Virus record (IMG/VR): IMGVR_UViG_3300025769_000734
Coordinates: 1 to 25,824 of that record
Source of the DNA: a virus
Length of the DNA stretch: 25,824 nucleotides
Direction: 5' to 3' (one strand)
In this document: in pieces, positions 1 to 8,204 of the stretch
How the letters are laid out: each line of letters begins with the position of its first letter
Position numbering within the stretch: the stretch's first letter is position 1
The notes under the pieces: generated by a model
What the model saw: only the letters and a program-made list of their open reading frames with translations
The model's database searches: none
Told to the model about the DNA's origin: nothing
Translations under genes and position numbers: made by a program

Positions 1-1094
1 GTGCCAAGGTTGCCCTTGAACTGCTCTTCGATGGCCGCAGCCTTGTAGACCGCGTAGGCGGCTTCGAGGTCAGAAGCGCTGACGTCAGCCGGAGCGAGGT
101 AGCCCTTGGAGACTTCGCCGCTGCCGCCGGAGTTCAACTTGCCAATGGCGTTGGTGGAAGGGGAGCCGCCTTCTTGGGCGCGTCCCTTGACCTGACCAGC
201 GAAGTAGTCGGCACCGTCTCCGATGGCCTCTGGCGTGGAGCCGAGGTTGGCCTTGGAGATGCCGTCGAAGTGAGCGCGAGCCGCCATGGTGTCGACGCCC
301 TGAGACTTCAGGGTGTTTTCCATCCACGAGAGGTACTCGCTGGTGATGACGTCGGAGTAGTCGTTGGACTTGGCATACATGCCTTCCTTCTTGTCTTCTT
401 CAGCCATTTCCTTGCCTTCGTCCTTATCGGACTCGGGCTTGTCGTCTTTCTTGTCCTTCATGTCGGCAAAGGGATTTTCGCCCTTTTCCATGGCGTCAAG
501 TCGCCCGTTCAGCCGGTCAAGCACGCCGGAAAGGTCGTTCAGTACGTTGTCTTCGTTCATTGTGGTGTCCTCCTTCAGTATTCGGAATGTGGCCTCAGGA
601 TTGATGCCTTTTTCGCAAATGGTCACTTCGTGCAGTTCCAACTTCGAGATTTCGGTGTAGTCACCGTGACTGGCGTCGCTCTTGCGCATGCGCTTGAACG
701 CCTGTCCCCCGATGCTGAAGCCACGAAGAGCCCCCTTGCGAATCTCAGACGCGACTTCGCGCGCCTTCTCAATGTCGTCGCGCAACTTAATGACGACGAA
801 CATGCCGGCGTCGTCGACACCGGACTTCCAGACACGGCCATCCGAGTCCACGTAGGAAGGGATGACCTGTCCAACCTGAATGTTGGAGTGAGCGAGTTGC
901 ACGTTGCGGAATCCGTCCGCCTTCATGAAGCCGTCAAAAGCGTCACGGAGGGCACTGCGCGTGATGAGGTCGCCCTGCTTGTCCACCATTTCGACGGACG
1001 CGTAGCCAGCGATGACGAGGTCATCGGACGCCTTGAGAATGCTGATGCTCCCGCCGTGGTTGACGGCGGAGGTCCTCAGCGCGGCGGTGGCCAT
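1..1094 (-). CDS. HK97-type prohead serine protease with scaffold-like extension (partial)
   Basis: The frame starts at ATG 1094 and leaves the window at base 1 with 364 residues visible. It matches the HK97 gp4/peptidase U35 family: IAGYASVEMVDKQGDLI near the start, catalytic His69 in QLAHSN, Ser127 in LRGFSIGG and Glu156 in LHEVTI. It cleaves scaffold and capsid N-terminal regions during head maturation. After about residue 175 a helical, charged extension follows (NDLSGVLDRLNGRLDAMEKG, then Lys/Asp/Glu-rich), like the scaffold parts fused to some proteases. The remaining visible part (residues about 230-364) is also helical and acidic; it could be more scaffold or lead into a capsid protein. 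The end is outside the window. Confidence 0.88.
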   Translation of the reverse strand, partial: MATAALRTSAVNHGGSISILKASDDLVIAGYASVEMVDKQGDLITRSALRDAFDGFMKADGFRNVQLAHSNIQVGQVIPSYVDSDGRVWKSGVDDAGMFVVIKLRDDIEKAREVASEIRKGALRGFSIGGQAFKRMRKSDASHGDYTEISKLELHEVTICEKGINPEATFRILKEDTTMNEDNVLNDLSGVLDRLNGRLDAMEKGENPFADMKDKKDDKPESDKDEGKEMAEEDKKEGMYAKSNDYSDVITSEYLSWMENTLKSQGVDTMAARAHFDGISKANLGSTPEAIGDGADYFAGQVKGRAQEGGSPSTNAIGKLNSGGSGEVSKGYLAPADVSASDLEAAYAVYKAAAIEEQFKGNLG

Positions 1095-1109
1095 TGTCCT
1101 CACAACCTG

Positions 1110-1128
1110 TCGTCATTCTACTTAACTA
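1110..1128 (-). promoter_or_regulatory. Promoter-like box before the prohead protease
   Basis: The 31-base gap between the giant gene's stop and the protease start holds TTAAGTAG (1118-1125 on the minus strand), the same octamer as in the 21445-21586 spacer, flanked by a GGTAG in both places. It lies about 24 bases before the ATG at 1094, which would give a very short or absent leader. A separate strong promoter for the protease/capsid genes would make sense, since capsid protein is needed in large amounts. Confidence 0.35.
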
Positions 1129-4100
1129 CCTACGGAGGACGGCCTTGTCCTCTGTGATGTCCAAAACACCTGCTTCCGTAGGTACGCTCATACGCTTGGG
1201 AGCCTCGGAGTCCTCCGATTCTTCCTCAATGTCTTCGTCCTCTCCGGGGCGTTTTCGGTTGTCGTAGTCGGGCATAGTCTTCTCGTCGTGAAGATTGGTC
1301 GGACCCATGGGTGATTCAATGGGTGTTGCGTAGTCAAAGCCCAGACCCTTCGCGCCCGCGTTCGCAGCACCCACAGCACCAATGCTGCTCTTGAAGAGAC
1401 GGTCTACGAGTTCCAGACCTTTGACGAGCACCTTGGCCTTTTGACGGTCGTCCCACCACGAAGTGCCCTTGACCTTCTTGGGCTCAATGAGGGGTTCGGC
1501 CTCTTCTTCGGATTCATGCACCTCTTCCTTGATTTCGAGGTTGGCTTTGAGGAGTGCTCCTGCCACTGGCCCCCAGTAGGGGCGCTGACTCTCCGACAGA
1601 CGAATGACGTAGCGGTTGTCGGCCAAGGGGCTGTGCAACGTCCACATGCCGCCGGACTCTGTCGCCTTGTAGAGCACGTCGCCCTGAGGCATAACAACAC
1701 GAACGCCCGTGCTGGCTCGTTCGACTTCGCAAAGCCACTGCGGTCCAACTGACTTCGCCAACAGGCCCAGTGTTTCGCGGCTGACCAGAGGTTCGCCCTC
1801 GGCTTCGCCTTCAATCTCAGAGCCCATGATGGTGAACACGGGGTCCTCAACTGAGTTCTCAACGCGACTAACGTTGGCAACGTTGACGCGAACGTGGTCA
1901 CCTTCGTTGAACTTCTCAGAACTGTTGAACGCAGCACCCACATCCATGTATGTGTCGCCACCGGCCTCGACAGCGCGGTCCCCAATGGCCTCCTCCTGTG
2001 TGATGGGGCCAGTGCCAAGGCGATACGTGTAGGGGCCTGCGCCCCGTCGTTCGAGCACACGAAGCACTACGTCTTGTCCGGGGCGTAGCATGACCCACTT
2101 AGGATGGCGCATCTCACCGGCCATGTAGACTGACTTCGCGTCGCGCAGCAAGATGTTCTCGTGGTCCTTCTGCAACGACTCGACGGCCAACTTCAGACCT
2201 TCGTCGTCAGTCAAGCGCGTATCGCTGGCGCTCGGCGTGTGAATGTTGTCGATGCCCTCCATGCCGCCACGTAGAATCTTGATGCGGTCGTTGAGAGGCA
2301 CGTCGTGGACCTCCTTGCCGGCAAACTCAAGCACGTCGAAAATGTAGTAACTGTCTTCCAACTTGACGACATCCACCTTGTACTCGTGGTCGGTGACTTT
2401 CTGGAAGTTCTCTTTGTCCTCGTCGGACAGCGAGAACGTCGACGTGATGTCGTCGTCATCGTCCTTCTCAACAAAGCCTCGCTCGCCTTCCGGCATGTGC
2501 GAGACAATCCAGTCACCCGTGAAACCGCGCAGATGCTCCAAGTCCTCCAACTTGAAGATGCGGTGCATTGGCTGAAGCAAGGGGACCTTCGGACCCAACT
2601 CTTTGCGAAGAATGTCCGGGTTGGTCAGGTCGGCCAGTCCCAACTCAGACTTCACGACGTTCGTGCTCCCCTGATGACGCGTGAGCCCAGTTGACGTTGG
2701 CTTCGTATGAGCAGCCTGTCGTTCAAGCGTGTTGAGTGCTGCACGGGCACCAGCATGGTCAGGATGCTTCAGCATGTGCATCCATGCGGCAGGGGCGACG
2801 GCATTCCAAATGGTTTCCGTGGGCTGGACAAGGCGCATGGGGATGCCCTGCGCACTCGGCATAATGCTGACCTCACCGTCGAATCCGATGCGGAAATTGA
2901 AGTTCGGATGGAACAGGTCGCCGTATTCGTGCGCCAAGCCCGAAGAGTTGTACAGGCTGTGGACCGAGTGCCCGTGCGGACCCACCGCATCGACCGGCAC
3001 GGGTGCCCTACCGCGCTTCGTTTCCGTGACCGACGAAGCCGCCTCGACTTCGGGCAGGAAGGTGACGAGGCTGTCGAGATGCTGCTTGGTGTTCCAATAC
3101 TTGCGCTCACGCTGGTTGCCGCCGCCAGCAGGTTTCTTGGTCAGAGGTTCGGATTCACTACGCCGTGAGTCCGCGTTATACGCCTGTGTGAACTGCATGC
3201 CCAACTGCTGATTGCGCTCGTCTGCCTGATAGCCGATGGTGCGGTGAACGCGACCGACGTCCAGTTGCACGTCCATGGCAGCACGCTGCTTCCTCATCTT
3301 CTCGGCCTCGGCAGCGATGTCGCGGTCAGGATGCAGTTTCTCCATCAACTGGCGCACGGACATCACAGGTGCAGGCGGCAGGCCTGCAATCGCTCTTGGA
3401 AGAGCAGTCTCTGCAAGGTAGTCGATTGCGACCTGTTGACTGTGTCGAGAGTTGGGGTCTAAGCCAAGTCGCTCAAGCAATGGCTGTGCGTGATGCTTCA
3501 TTTCTGAAACGCGGGCTTCTTCTCCACGCGTGAGAAGAGGAGTGATAACGCCAGTCAAGTAATCGAAAGCCGTCTGACGGTGAATTGGATTTTTGGGGTC
3601 AATGCCGAGTTGTGCACACATATCGTCGACCAGTGACTTTTCGCTTCGGTCTCCCGGCAACTGGTACGGCTTACTTTCAGGGTGCTCTGCAATTTCAGAA
3701 GAGGTGAACTCGAACGGCTCTCCATGCTCATGCCCAAGGCTCTTGATTTCATGACCGAGGTCAGCGTGCCGCTTCTGTCCCACCTCATGCTCGGTCGTGC
3801 CCATGGTGTGGATGCCGTGCGTTCCATGAGGAGCAGCGTGAAGGAACTCGTTGCCCATGCGAGCCAGCATGCGCATGTTGGCCTCGACCGTTTCGTGAGG
3901 CAAGTTGGGGTTGAGGATATGGTCCCGCGTTTCGGGGTCCATGCGGTCGACGATGTGTCGCACGGCTTGACCGATGGCGTGGTCGTCAGCACGGAGCCGG
4001 TCGGCAAGAGTGTTGCGCTTCAAGCCTACCTTCTTCGTCGAGTCGCCCAGTGCCCCAGACATACGAGAGCCACCTTCAGACAGACCTGTTTCGAGGCGAG

Positions 4101-7026
4101 CCAACTCTTCGTTGAGTTCAGACATCTGGTCGCGGTAAGTCTGAAGTTGACTTCGCGTCGCACCTTCGCGCTGAGCCTGAGCCATCTCATTCTGCAGCGC
4201 TCCGACACGCTCAGCGAGCATGAAGTAACGCTCATGCTCTTCGGTCGCAGGCTGAGTCTCGCTGATGCGTGGCTCCAACTCGCCAGAGGGGGCGGAGCCC
4301 GCAGGGAAGTTGACGCCGTAGTTGACCATCACGCTGGCATCAGGGTCATCGTCCAGAGGTGCCTCGCCAAAGCGGTACATGCGGCGCTCGTGAGTCGAGT
4401 GCAATCGTTCTTTGCGACGAGCGTATTCTTCTTCCAACTCTTGCTGACGACCTTCAGGAGCGACGCGCATGCGCTGCTCGAACTCAGCGTCCAGTGCCGC
4501 CAGTTCGCGCTCAAGGTCTGCGGCGGCAGGTGGCTCATCCCGATGCTGCAACTCCTCCATCTGCGCGTCGTGGTCCGCCAGACTGGACGTAAGGCGACCG
4601 CGGTCATCGGTCAAATGGAAGACGTGCTGCTGCGGGTCCATGGGAGCACGAGCAAAACCCATCATGGTCGCAATGGCGTGATGATGCTGGCTGTGATGCT
4701 TGTCGAACGTCTCCTCGTTGTAGGCACCGCCTGCAACACCGAAGGGGTTCTGCCCAGTCAAATGTTCTGACTCTTGCCCAGTCCTTCGATTATGAGCCAG
4801 CGTTGCCGCCCGACCGTCGCCAGATTCGCGGGCATCATGGTATTCACGCGCCAGCGTGTTGTGGTATGCACCGTCAACCGTGGTCGCGTGGCGGTTATAG
4901 TGCGCGTTTTGGCCACCTGAGCCCTTGATGCGCGACGACACGGACACGTTGTGCGGGTTCATGGTCGAGCCCGCGTCAGTCACGTCGCCCACGTTTTGGA
5001 CGTTGACGACCTTCTTACCCTGCATCATGCGGAACAGTTGCGCCTCGCGCTGGCCAAACGGCCCAATGAAGGGAACCATCGAGGCCCCTTCATCTTCATG
5101 TCGTGCCATGATGCCGGTGCCTGTGCGAGAAAACATCAGGCTGTCTTCCTGCTTTCCGCGAAGCCCAGCGACGCCAGTCCGCGCTTCGACAGGGTTGAAC
5201 TGCGTCGTGGTCTGAGGGGCAGCCTCTTCACCATAGAACTCAGCCAGCATCCTCGCTTCTTCGTCCGCCTCCCCTTCGACCTCTTCCGGCTCAAACAACT
5301 TCGTGTGATGGTGGAGCAGGTTGAACAGTTCGTTGGGGCGCTTACCCATACCGCCACGCATCCACGGCTTCTTCCAGAACGTGGCCAACGTCGTGTGGTC
5401 ACCGTTCGCATAGCCGTAGTGTTCCGGGTCAACGTGCGTACCGAAATGGAAGATGCCATGGTTGGACGCCATGCGGGACGCCGAAGAAACCTGCTTGGCT
5501 GACTCGTCACGGCGACGGAAAATCTCGTCAATCTCGTCTTGTGTGAACACCTTGTCGGGTCGACTGTGGAACATACCGCTGTCCAGTCCCAAGTAATGAG
5601 GTGCGCCAGCCGGCAAAAGTTTCCGAGTTTCTGGGTCCACACCCAGCATCGCGGCCATCACCAAGTAGGAAGGTGCGGTGCCCGAATCAACGCTACCGTC
5701 AGCCTTCTCTTGGTTGAACAGCGGGCGATGAGTGACGCTAACGGTGCCGTCGGTGTGCTTGGTGATGTGAGGTGTTTCGCTGGCAGTGAGCAAGTCTTGA
5801 GGTCGAAGTTGATAGCCGTTCAACTGAGCGTGCTCCTGCAGACGCAGGTTGTACTCTTTGACGGCGCGCTCCCAAGCACTACCTTCCTTCCCTGCTTTTC
5901 CGTGCTCCATCATGGCGCTGAGGCCGTGCACCTTCTCGACGTACTCAGCCTTCTCAGGTAGGCGGATAGGTCGATTCATCACAGGCTCAGTTGGCATACC
6001 GACCGGGCGCACCCAGTGGTCGTAAAGGCCAGAAAAGCGTTGGTGGAAGTTGCGAACAAAGCGAGGTATCAGATTGGCCCCGTTGGCTATACCGGGCACC
6101 CTGAACGGCTGATTTGGGTCAGCAGCACCGTGTTCGCGCAAGTGCTCGTAGAAATCGTGCCGCTGCTCAGGCGTCAGCCACTCAAGTCCCATGAGGTAAT
6201 CCATCAGACCAAAGTCCTGTGACCACTCAGCCTTGCGCTGGTTCATGTGAGCGTCACGCTTTGCTTGCTCACCCTGCTGCACCGTGAGTTCGCCACGACC
6301 GACAGCATCGTCAATTCGACTGGACGCTTCTTGCCCTTGCCCTCTCGACCACTTCAGGTAATTCTCTTCGTAGAGAGCATGGTTGGTTGCGTACTCAGTG
6401 TCCAGTTCACCGTAGTGGTGAGCGTTGAGCATAAAGCGGTGGTCACCTTCACGGGCATGCGTTTCCCAATCGGCCTCACGCGCACTGTCGTGTTCGCTCT
6501 GACCACTGTTGTAGAAGTCAGCGACGTGCTCGTGGTAACGGTCGTGCAGTGGGTTGAACTGTGCAGAGCCCAGAGGGTCGTGCGTTCGGTAGGGGTCCTC
6601 GGCGTTGCCGTCGACCATCTCAAACTTACGACCAGTAAGCGATTGACCGGGCTCAGGAGGAACAACGCGCATCTCGTCATAAGACGGATTGTCGGCCAAG
6701 CCCATGCCGGCACCGTGACTCAGCGCATAGCCGACTTGCGACTGCGCAAGACCAGCGCTCACCATAGGACCTGCTTCGGCCTCAGCCTCCAGACTCACCG
6801 CGCCCTGTGTGCCGGTGGCCTGCGACTCATCCTCCTTGCGGATGACGGCGTGGAACATCTTGACGAGTGCATCATCGCCAGCGTCGAGGAGGTAGCCGTG
6901 GCGCTCTGCGTTCACGACTGCGAGGAAGAAGTCTGCGCCGGCATCGGCCTTCCCAATGCCGTCGAGCAGTGAAGCGGTGAAGGTCTGCCTTGCCCTGTCG
7001 AGGGAATCGAGGGGACCGTCTCGCAT
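1126..7026 (-). CDS. Giant 1966-aa head-region protein with inactive DNA-ligase-like C-terminal domain
   Basis: The ATG at 7026 has GGTGATG five bases before. Most of the protein is unrecognised, hydrophilic and His-rich (for example KHHSQHHHAIA near 776-787), with coiled coils at about 835-880 and 935-985 and a repeated LGxDP...DYL unit at 1140-1159 and 1187-1204. Residues about 1480-1740 follow the order of ATP-dependent DNA ligases: GDWIVSHMPEGERGFVEK (motif I region), YYIFDVLEFAGKEV then PLNDRIKIL (III), ENILLRDAKSVY and RHPKWVMLRPG (IV/V), then an OB-like part. The catalytic Lys of KxDGxR is Met1511 and the later lysines are Arg or Met, so adenylation is not expected. It lies between portal and protease, a place where minor capsid or ejected proteins are found. 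Confidence 0.75.
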   Translation of the reverse strand: MRDGPLDSLDRARQTFTASLLDGIGKADAGADFFLAVVNAERHGYLLDAGDDALVKMFHAVIRKEDESQATGTQGAVSLEAEAEAGPMVSAGLAQSQVGYALSHGAGMGLADNPSYDEMRVVPPEPGQSLTGRKFEMVDGNAEDPYRTHDPLGSAQFNPLHDRYHEHVADFYNSGQSEHDSAREADWETHAREGDHRFMLNAHHYGELDTEYATNHALYEENYLKWSRGQGQEASSRIDDAVGRGELTVQQGEQAKRDAHMNQRKAEWSQDFGLMDYLMGLEWLTPEQRHDFYEHLREHGAADPNQPFRVPGIANGANLIPRFVRNFHQRFSGLYDHWVRPVGMPTEPVMNRPIRLPEKAEYVEKVHGLSAMMEHGKAGKEGSAWERAVKEYNLRLQEHAQLNGYQLRPQDLLTASETPHITKHTDGTVSVTHRPLFNQEKADGSVDSGTAPSYLVMAAMLGVDPETRKLLPAGAPHYLGLDSGMFHSRPDKVFTQDEIDEIFRRRDESAKQVSSASRMASNHGIFHFGTHVDPEHYGYANGDHTTLATFWKKPWMRGGMGKRPNELFNLLHHHTKLFEPEEVEGEADEEARMLAEFYGEEAAPQTTTQFNPVEARTGVAGLRGKQEDSLMFSRTGTGIMARHEDEGASMVPFIGPFGQREAQLFRMMQGKKVVNVQNVGDVTDAGSTMNPHNVSVSSRIKGSGGQNAHYNRHATTVDGAYHNTLAREYHDARESGDGRAATLAHNRRTGQESEHLTGQNPFGVAGGAYNEETFDKHHSQHHHAIATMMGFARAPMDPQQHVFHLTDDRGRLTSSLADHDAQMEELQHRDEPPAAADLERELAALDAEFEQRMRVAPEGRQQELEEEYARRKERLHSTHERRMYRFGEAPLDDDPDASVMVNYGVNFPAGSAPSGELEPRISETQPATEEHERYFMLAERVGALQNEMAQAQREGATRSQLQTYRDQMSELNEELARLETGLSEGGSRMSGALGDSTKKVGLKRNTLADRLRADDHAIGQAVRHIVDRMDPETRDHILNPNLPHETVEANMRMLARMGNEFLHAAPHGTHGIHTMGTTEHEVGQKRHADLGHEIKSLGHEHGEPFEFTSSEIAEHPESKPYQLPGDRSEKSLVDDMCAQLGIDPKNPIHRQTAFDYLTGVITPLLTRGEEARVSEMKHHAQPLLERLGLDPNSRHSQQVAIDYLAETALPRAIAGLPPAPVMSVRQLMEKLHPDRDIAAEAEKMRKQRAAMDVQLDVGRVHRTIGYQADERNQQLGMQFTQAYNADSRRSESEPLTKKPAGGGNQRERKYWNTKQHLDSLVTFLPEVEAASSVTETKRGRAPVPVDAVGPHGHSVHSLYNSSGLAHEYGDLFHPNFNFRIGFDGEVSIMPSAQGIPMRLVQPTETIWNAVAPAAWMHMLKHPDHAGARAALNTLERQAAHTKPTSTGLTRHQGSTNVVKSELGLADLTNPDILRKELGPKVPLLQPMHRIFKLEDLEHLRGFTGDWIVSHMPEGERGFVEKDDDDDITSTFSLSDEDKENFQKVTDHEYKVDVVKLEDSYYIFDVLEFAGKEVHDVPLNDRIKILRGGMEGIDNIHTPSASDTRLTDDEGLKLAVESLQKDHENILLRDAKSVYMAGEMRHPKWVMLRPGQDVVLRVLERRGAGPYTYRLGTGPITQEEAIGDRAVEAGGDTYMDVGAAFNSSEKFNEGDHVRVNVANVSRVENSVEDPVFTIMGSEIEGEAEGEPLVSRETLGLLAKSVGPQWLCEVERASTGVRVVMPQGDVLYKATESGGMWTLHSPLADNRYVIRLSESQRPYWGPVAGALLKANLEIKEEVHESEEEAEPLIEPKKVKGTSWWDDRQKAKVLVKGLELVDRLFKSSIGAVGAANAGAKGLGFDYATPIESPMGPTNLHDEKTMPDYDNRKRPGEDEDIEEESEDSEAPKRMSVPTEAGVLDITEDKAVLRR

Positions 7027-7043
7027 CCGTCATCACCAGCCGC

Positions 7044-7436
7044 TCAGTTCAGACGGCTGGACAAACGGTCCACAGACTTCTTCACGTCGGTCATGGCTGG
7101 ACCGTCACCGCCTTTGAAGTTCTCAAGAGCACCTGTCGTGCTGAATGCAGTTGGGTAGTAAGGCGACGTTCTGGTCAAAACGTCGCTGTTCTCGGAGATG
7201 GCGCCCTTGTTGGCCACATCTTCAACATCAGGAATGACGTTGTTCGTGTTGTAGAACGTGTTGGGAATACCAGCAGGCTGAATCTCAAATCGGTGGTGGC
7301 CCACTGTAGAGCCTTCTTCTTGCGAAGAATAGTCGGGCATGCTCCCTTCCTTCTTGGCGATACGGTCTTCCAGAGCCTTGGCCGCTTTGAGCAGTTCAGT
7401 GGCTTTGTCGCTTCCGGCTTCGTATCGTGGACGCAT
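7044..7436 (-). CDS. Small unrecognised protein (130 aa)
   Basis: ATG 7436 is preferred (GGAGTGA five bases before); a GTG at 7445 would overlap the preceding gene as GTGA and is the alternative. An N-terminal Lys/Ala helix (DKATELLKAAKALEDRIAKK) is followed by GSMPDYSSQEEG and a Thr/Asn/Pro-rich middle, and the end is a short helix (VKKSVDRLSSRLN). The MPDY tetrapeptide also occurs near the end of the 1966-residue protein encoded next. No family is recognised. Ribosome site GGTGATG for the giant gene lies between the two genes. Confidence 0.55.
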   Translation of the reverse strand: MRPRYEAGSDKATELLKAAKALEDRIAKKEGSMPDYSSQEEGSTVGHHRFEIQPAGIPNTFYNTNNVIPDVEDVANKGAISENSDVLTRTSPYYPTAFSTTGALENFKGGDGPAMTDVKKSVDRLSSRLN

Positions 7437-7441
7437 GTTTC

Positions 7442-7813
7442 TCACTCCATTCCCATTGGTTGACCGATGGCCCCAGACTCCTTGGCTTGCTCAGCGAGAG
7501 CATGGATGTCTGACCAGTCCATCTTGTGGAAGTCAGCGTTGGTGGTCGGAACGTCAATGTCCGAACCGTCTTGGCCCTTGAGAATAAAGTCGTCAACCTC
7601 TCCTCGGAAACCATCTTGAAGCACATCTTCAGGGCGCTGCGTCGCTGCCGACACAAAGCCAGCCTTGCGAAGCATCGAAGACGGATTGCGCATCATGCGC
7701 TTGAGTTCTTCGTTCTCAGCCTTGAGAACCTGCATGTTGTTGTCCATGCTTTCCATCTTGCTGATGAGAGCGCCCATAAGACGCTCGGCGCTGTTTCCCT
7801 CTCCCTCACTCAT
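7442..7813 (-). CDS. Small coiled-coil protein (123 aa)
   Basis: The ATG at 7813 follows GAGGTGA by five bases, placed on the preceding stop. Residues about 10-45 form a clear coiled coil (ALISKMESMDNNMQVLKAEN, then ELKRMMR). The rest is hydrophilic with acidic patches (DGSDIDVPTT, MDWSDIHALAEQA). Coiled-coil proteins of this size near the protease often act in head scaffolding, but this protein has no identifying motif. It ends at 7442, and the next gene begins four bases later or in overlap through a GTG. Confidence 0.6.
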   Translation of the reverse strand: MSEGEGNSAERLMGALISKMESMDNNMQVLKAENEELKRMMRNPSSMLRKAGFVSAATQRPEDVLQDGFRGEVDDFILKGQDGSDIDVPTTNADFHKMDWSDIHALAEQAKESGAIGQPMGME

Positions 7814-7822
7814 GTTCTCACC

Positions 7823-8164
7823 TCAGATGGTGCGGCGAGACAAGCGTCGATTGACCATGCCCACGCGGTTGGTACGAACGGTGCCGGGGAGAATGTTCTC
7901 AGTCGGCGCGTGCACGTTGTGCACCTCGCTGGTCATCTTGCGGACGGGAACGCCGCCTGCGTAAATGTCGTTGACGCCAATGCGACGACCGCTGGCTTTC
8001 ACGATGGAACTGTCGATGTCCTTTCCAAGGTAGTCGGCGAACTTGAGCACTTCGCTGATGTGGTCACGTGCCGACATGGTGTCCTGTTCTTCAAGTGCCT
8101 TGTAGAAAGCGTCAACGTGAGTGCGCATTTTGCGCGCCATTGGGTCCAACTTCTTCAGGTCCAT
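7823..8164 (-). CDS. Small protein after the portal gene (113 aa), unrecognised
   Basis: The ATG at 8164 is used because the earlier part of the frame lies inside the portal gene. The product has an N-terminal helical region (LKKLDPMARKMRTHVDAFYKALEEQD, split here at positions 3-28) leading into a second helix (ARDHISEVLKFADYLGKDI) and a beta-rich, basic second half ending MVNRRLSRRTI. There is no membrane or metal motif. Proteins of this size between portal and protease include adaptor and decoration proteins in other phages, but nothing here identifies it. GAGGTGA for the next gene lies at its stop codon. Confidence 0.55.
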   Translation of the reverse strand: MDLKKLDPMARKMRTHVDAFYKALEEQDTMSARDHISEVLKFADYLGKDIDSSIVKASGRRIGVNDIYAGGVPVRKMTSEVHNVHAPTENILPGTVRTNRVGMVNRRLSRRTI

Positions 8165-8188
8165 GCGAATCCCCACCACCGCTGTCGG

Positions 8189-8194
8189 CTTAAA
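8189..8194 (-). promoter_or_regulatory. Possible TATA-like box after the portal gene
   Basis: The 40-base gap between the portal stop (8205) and the next start (8164) contains TTTAAG on the minus strand, about 25 bases before the ATG. A TTTAAG also occurs in the 21445-21586 spacer. It could be a minor internal promoter, but a six-base match by itself is weak. Confidence 0.2.
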
Positions 8195-8204
8195 TGCTCC
8201 TGCG

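Noticed and set aside
174-1157. Plus-strand frame of 327 codons opposite the protease
   Set aside because: The minus strand carries the protease triad in correct order. The plus frame is its complement and shows no motif.
2755-2800. AAWMHMLK in the giant protein as a further AW..LK motif
   Set aside because: It has one extra residue between Trp and Leu-Lys and lacks the preceding Met-acidic pair.
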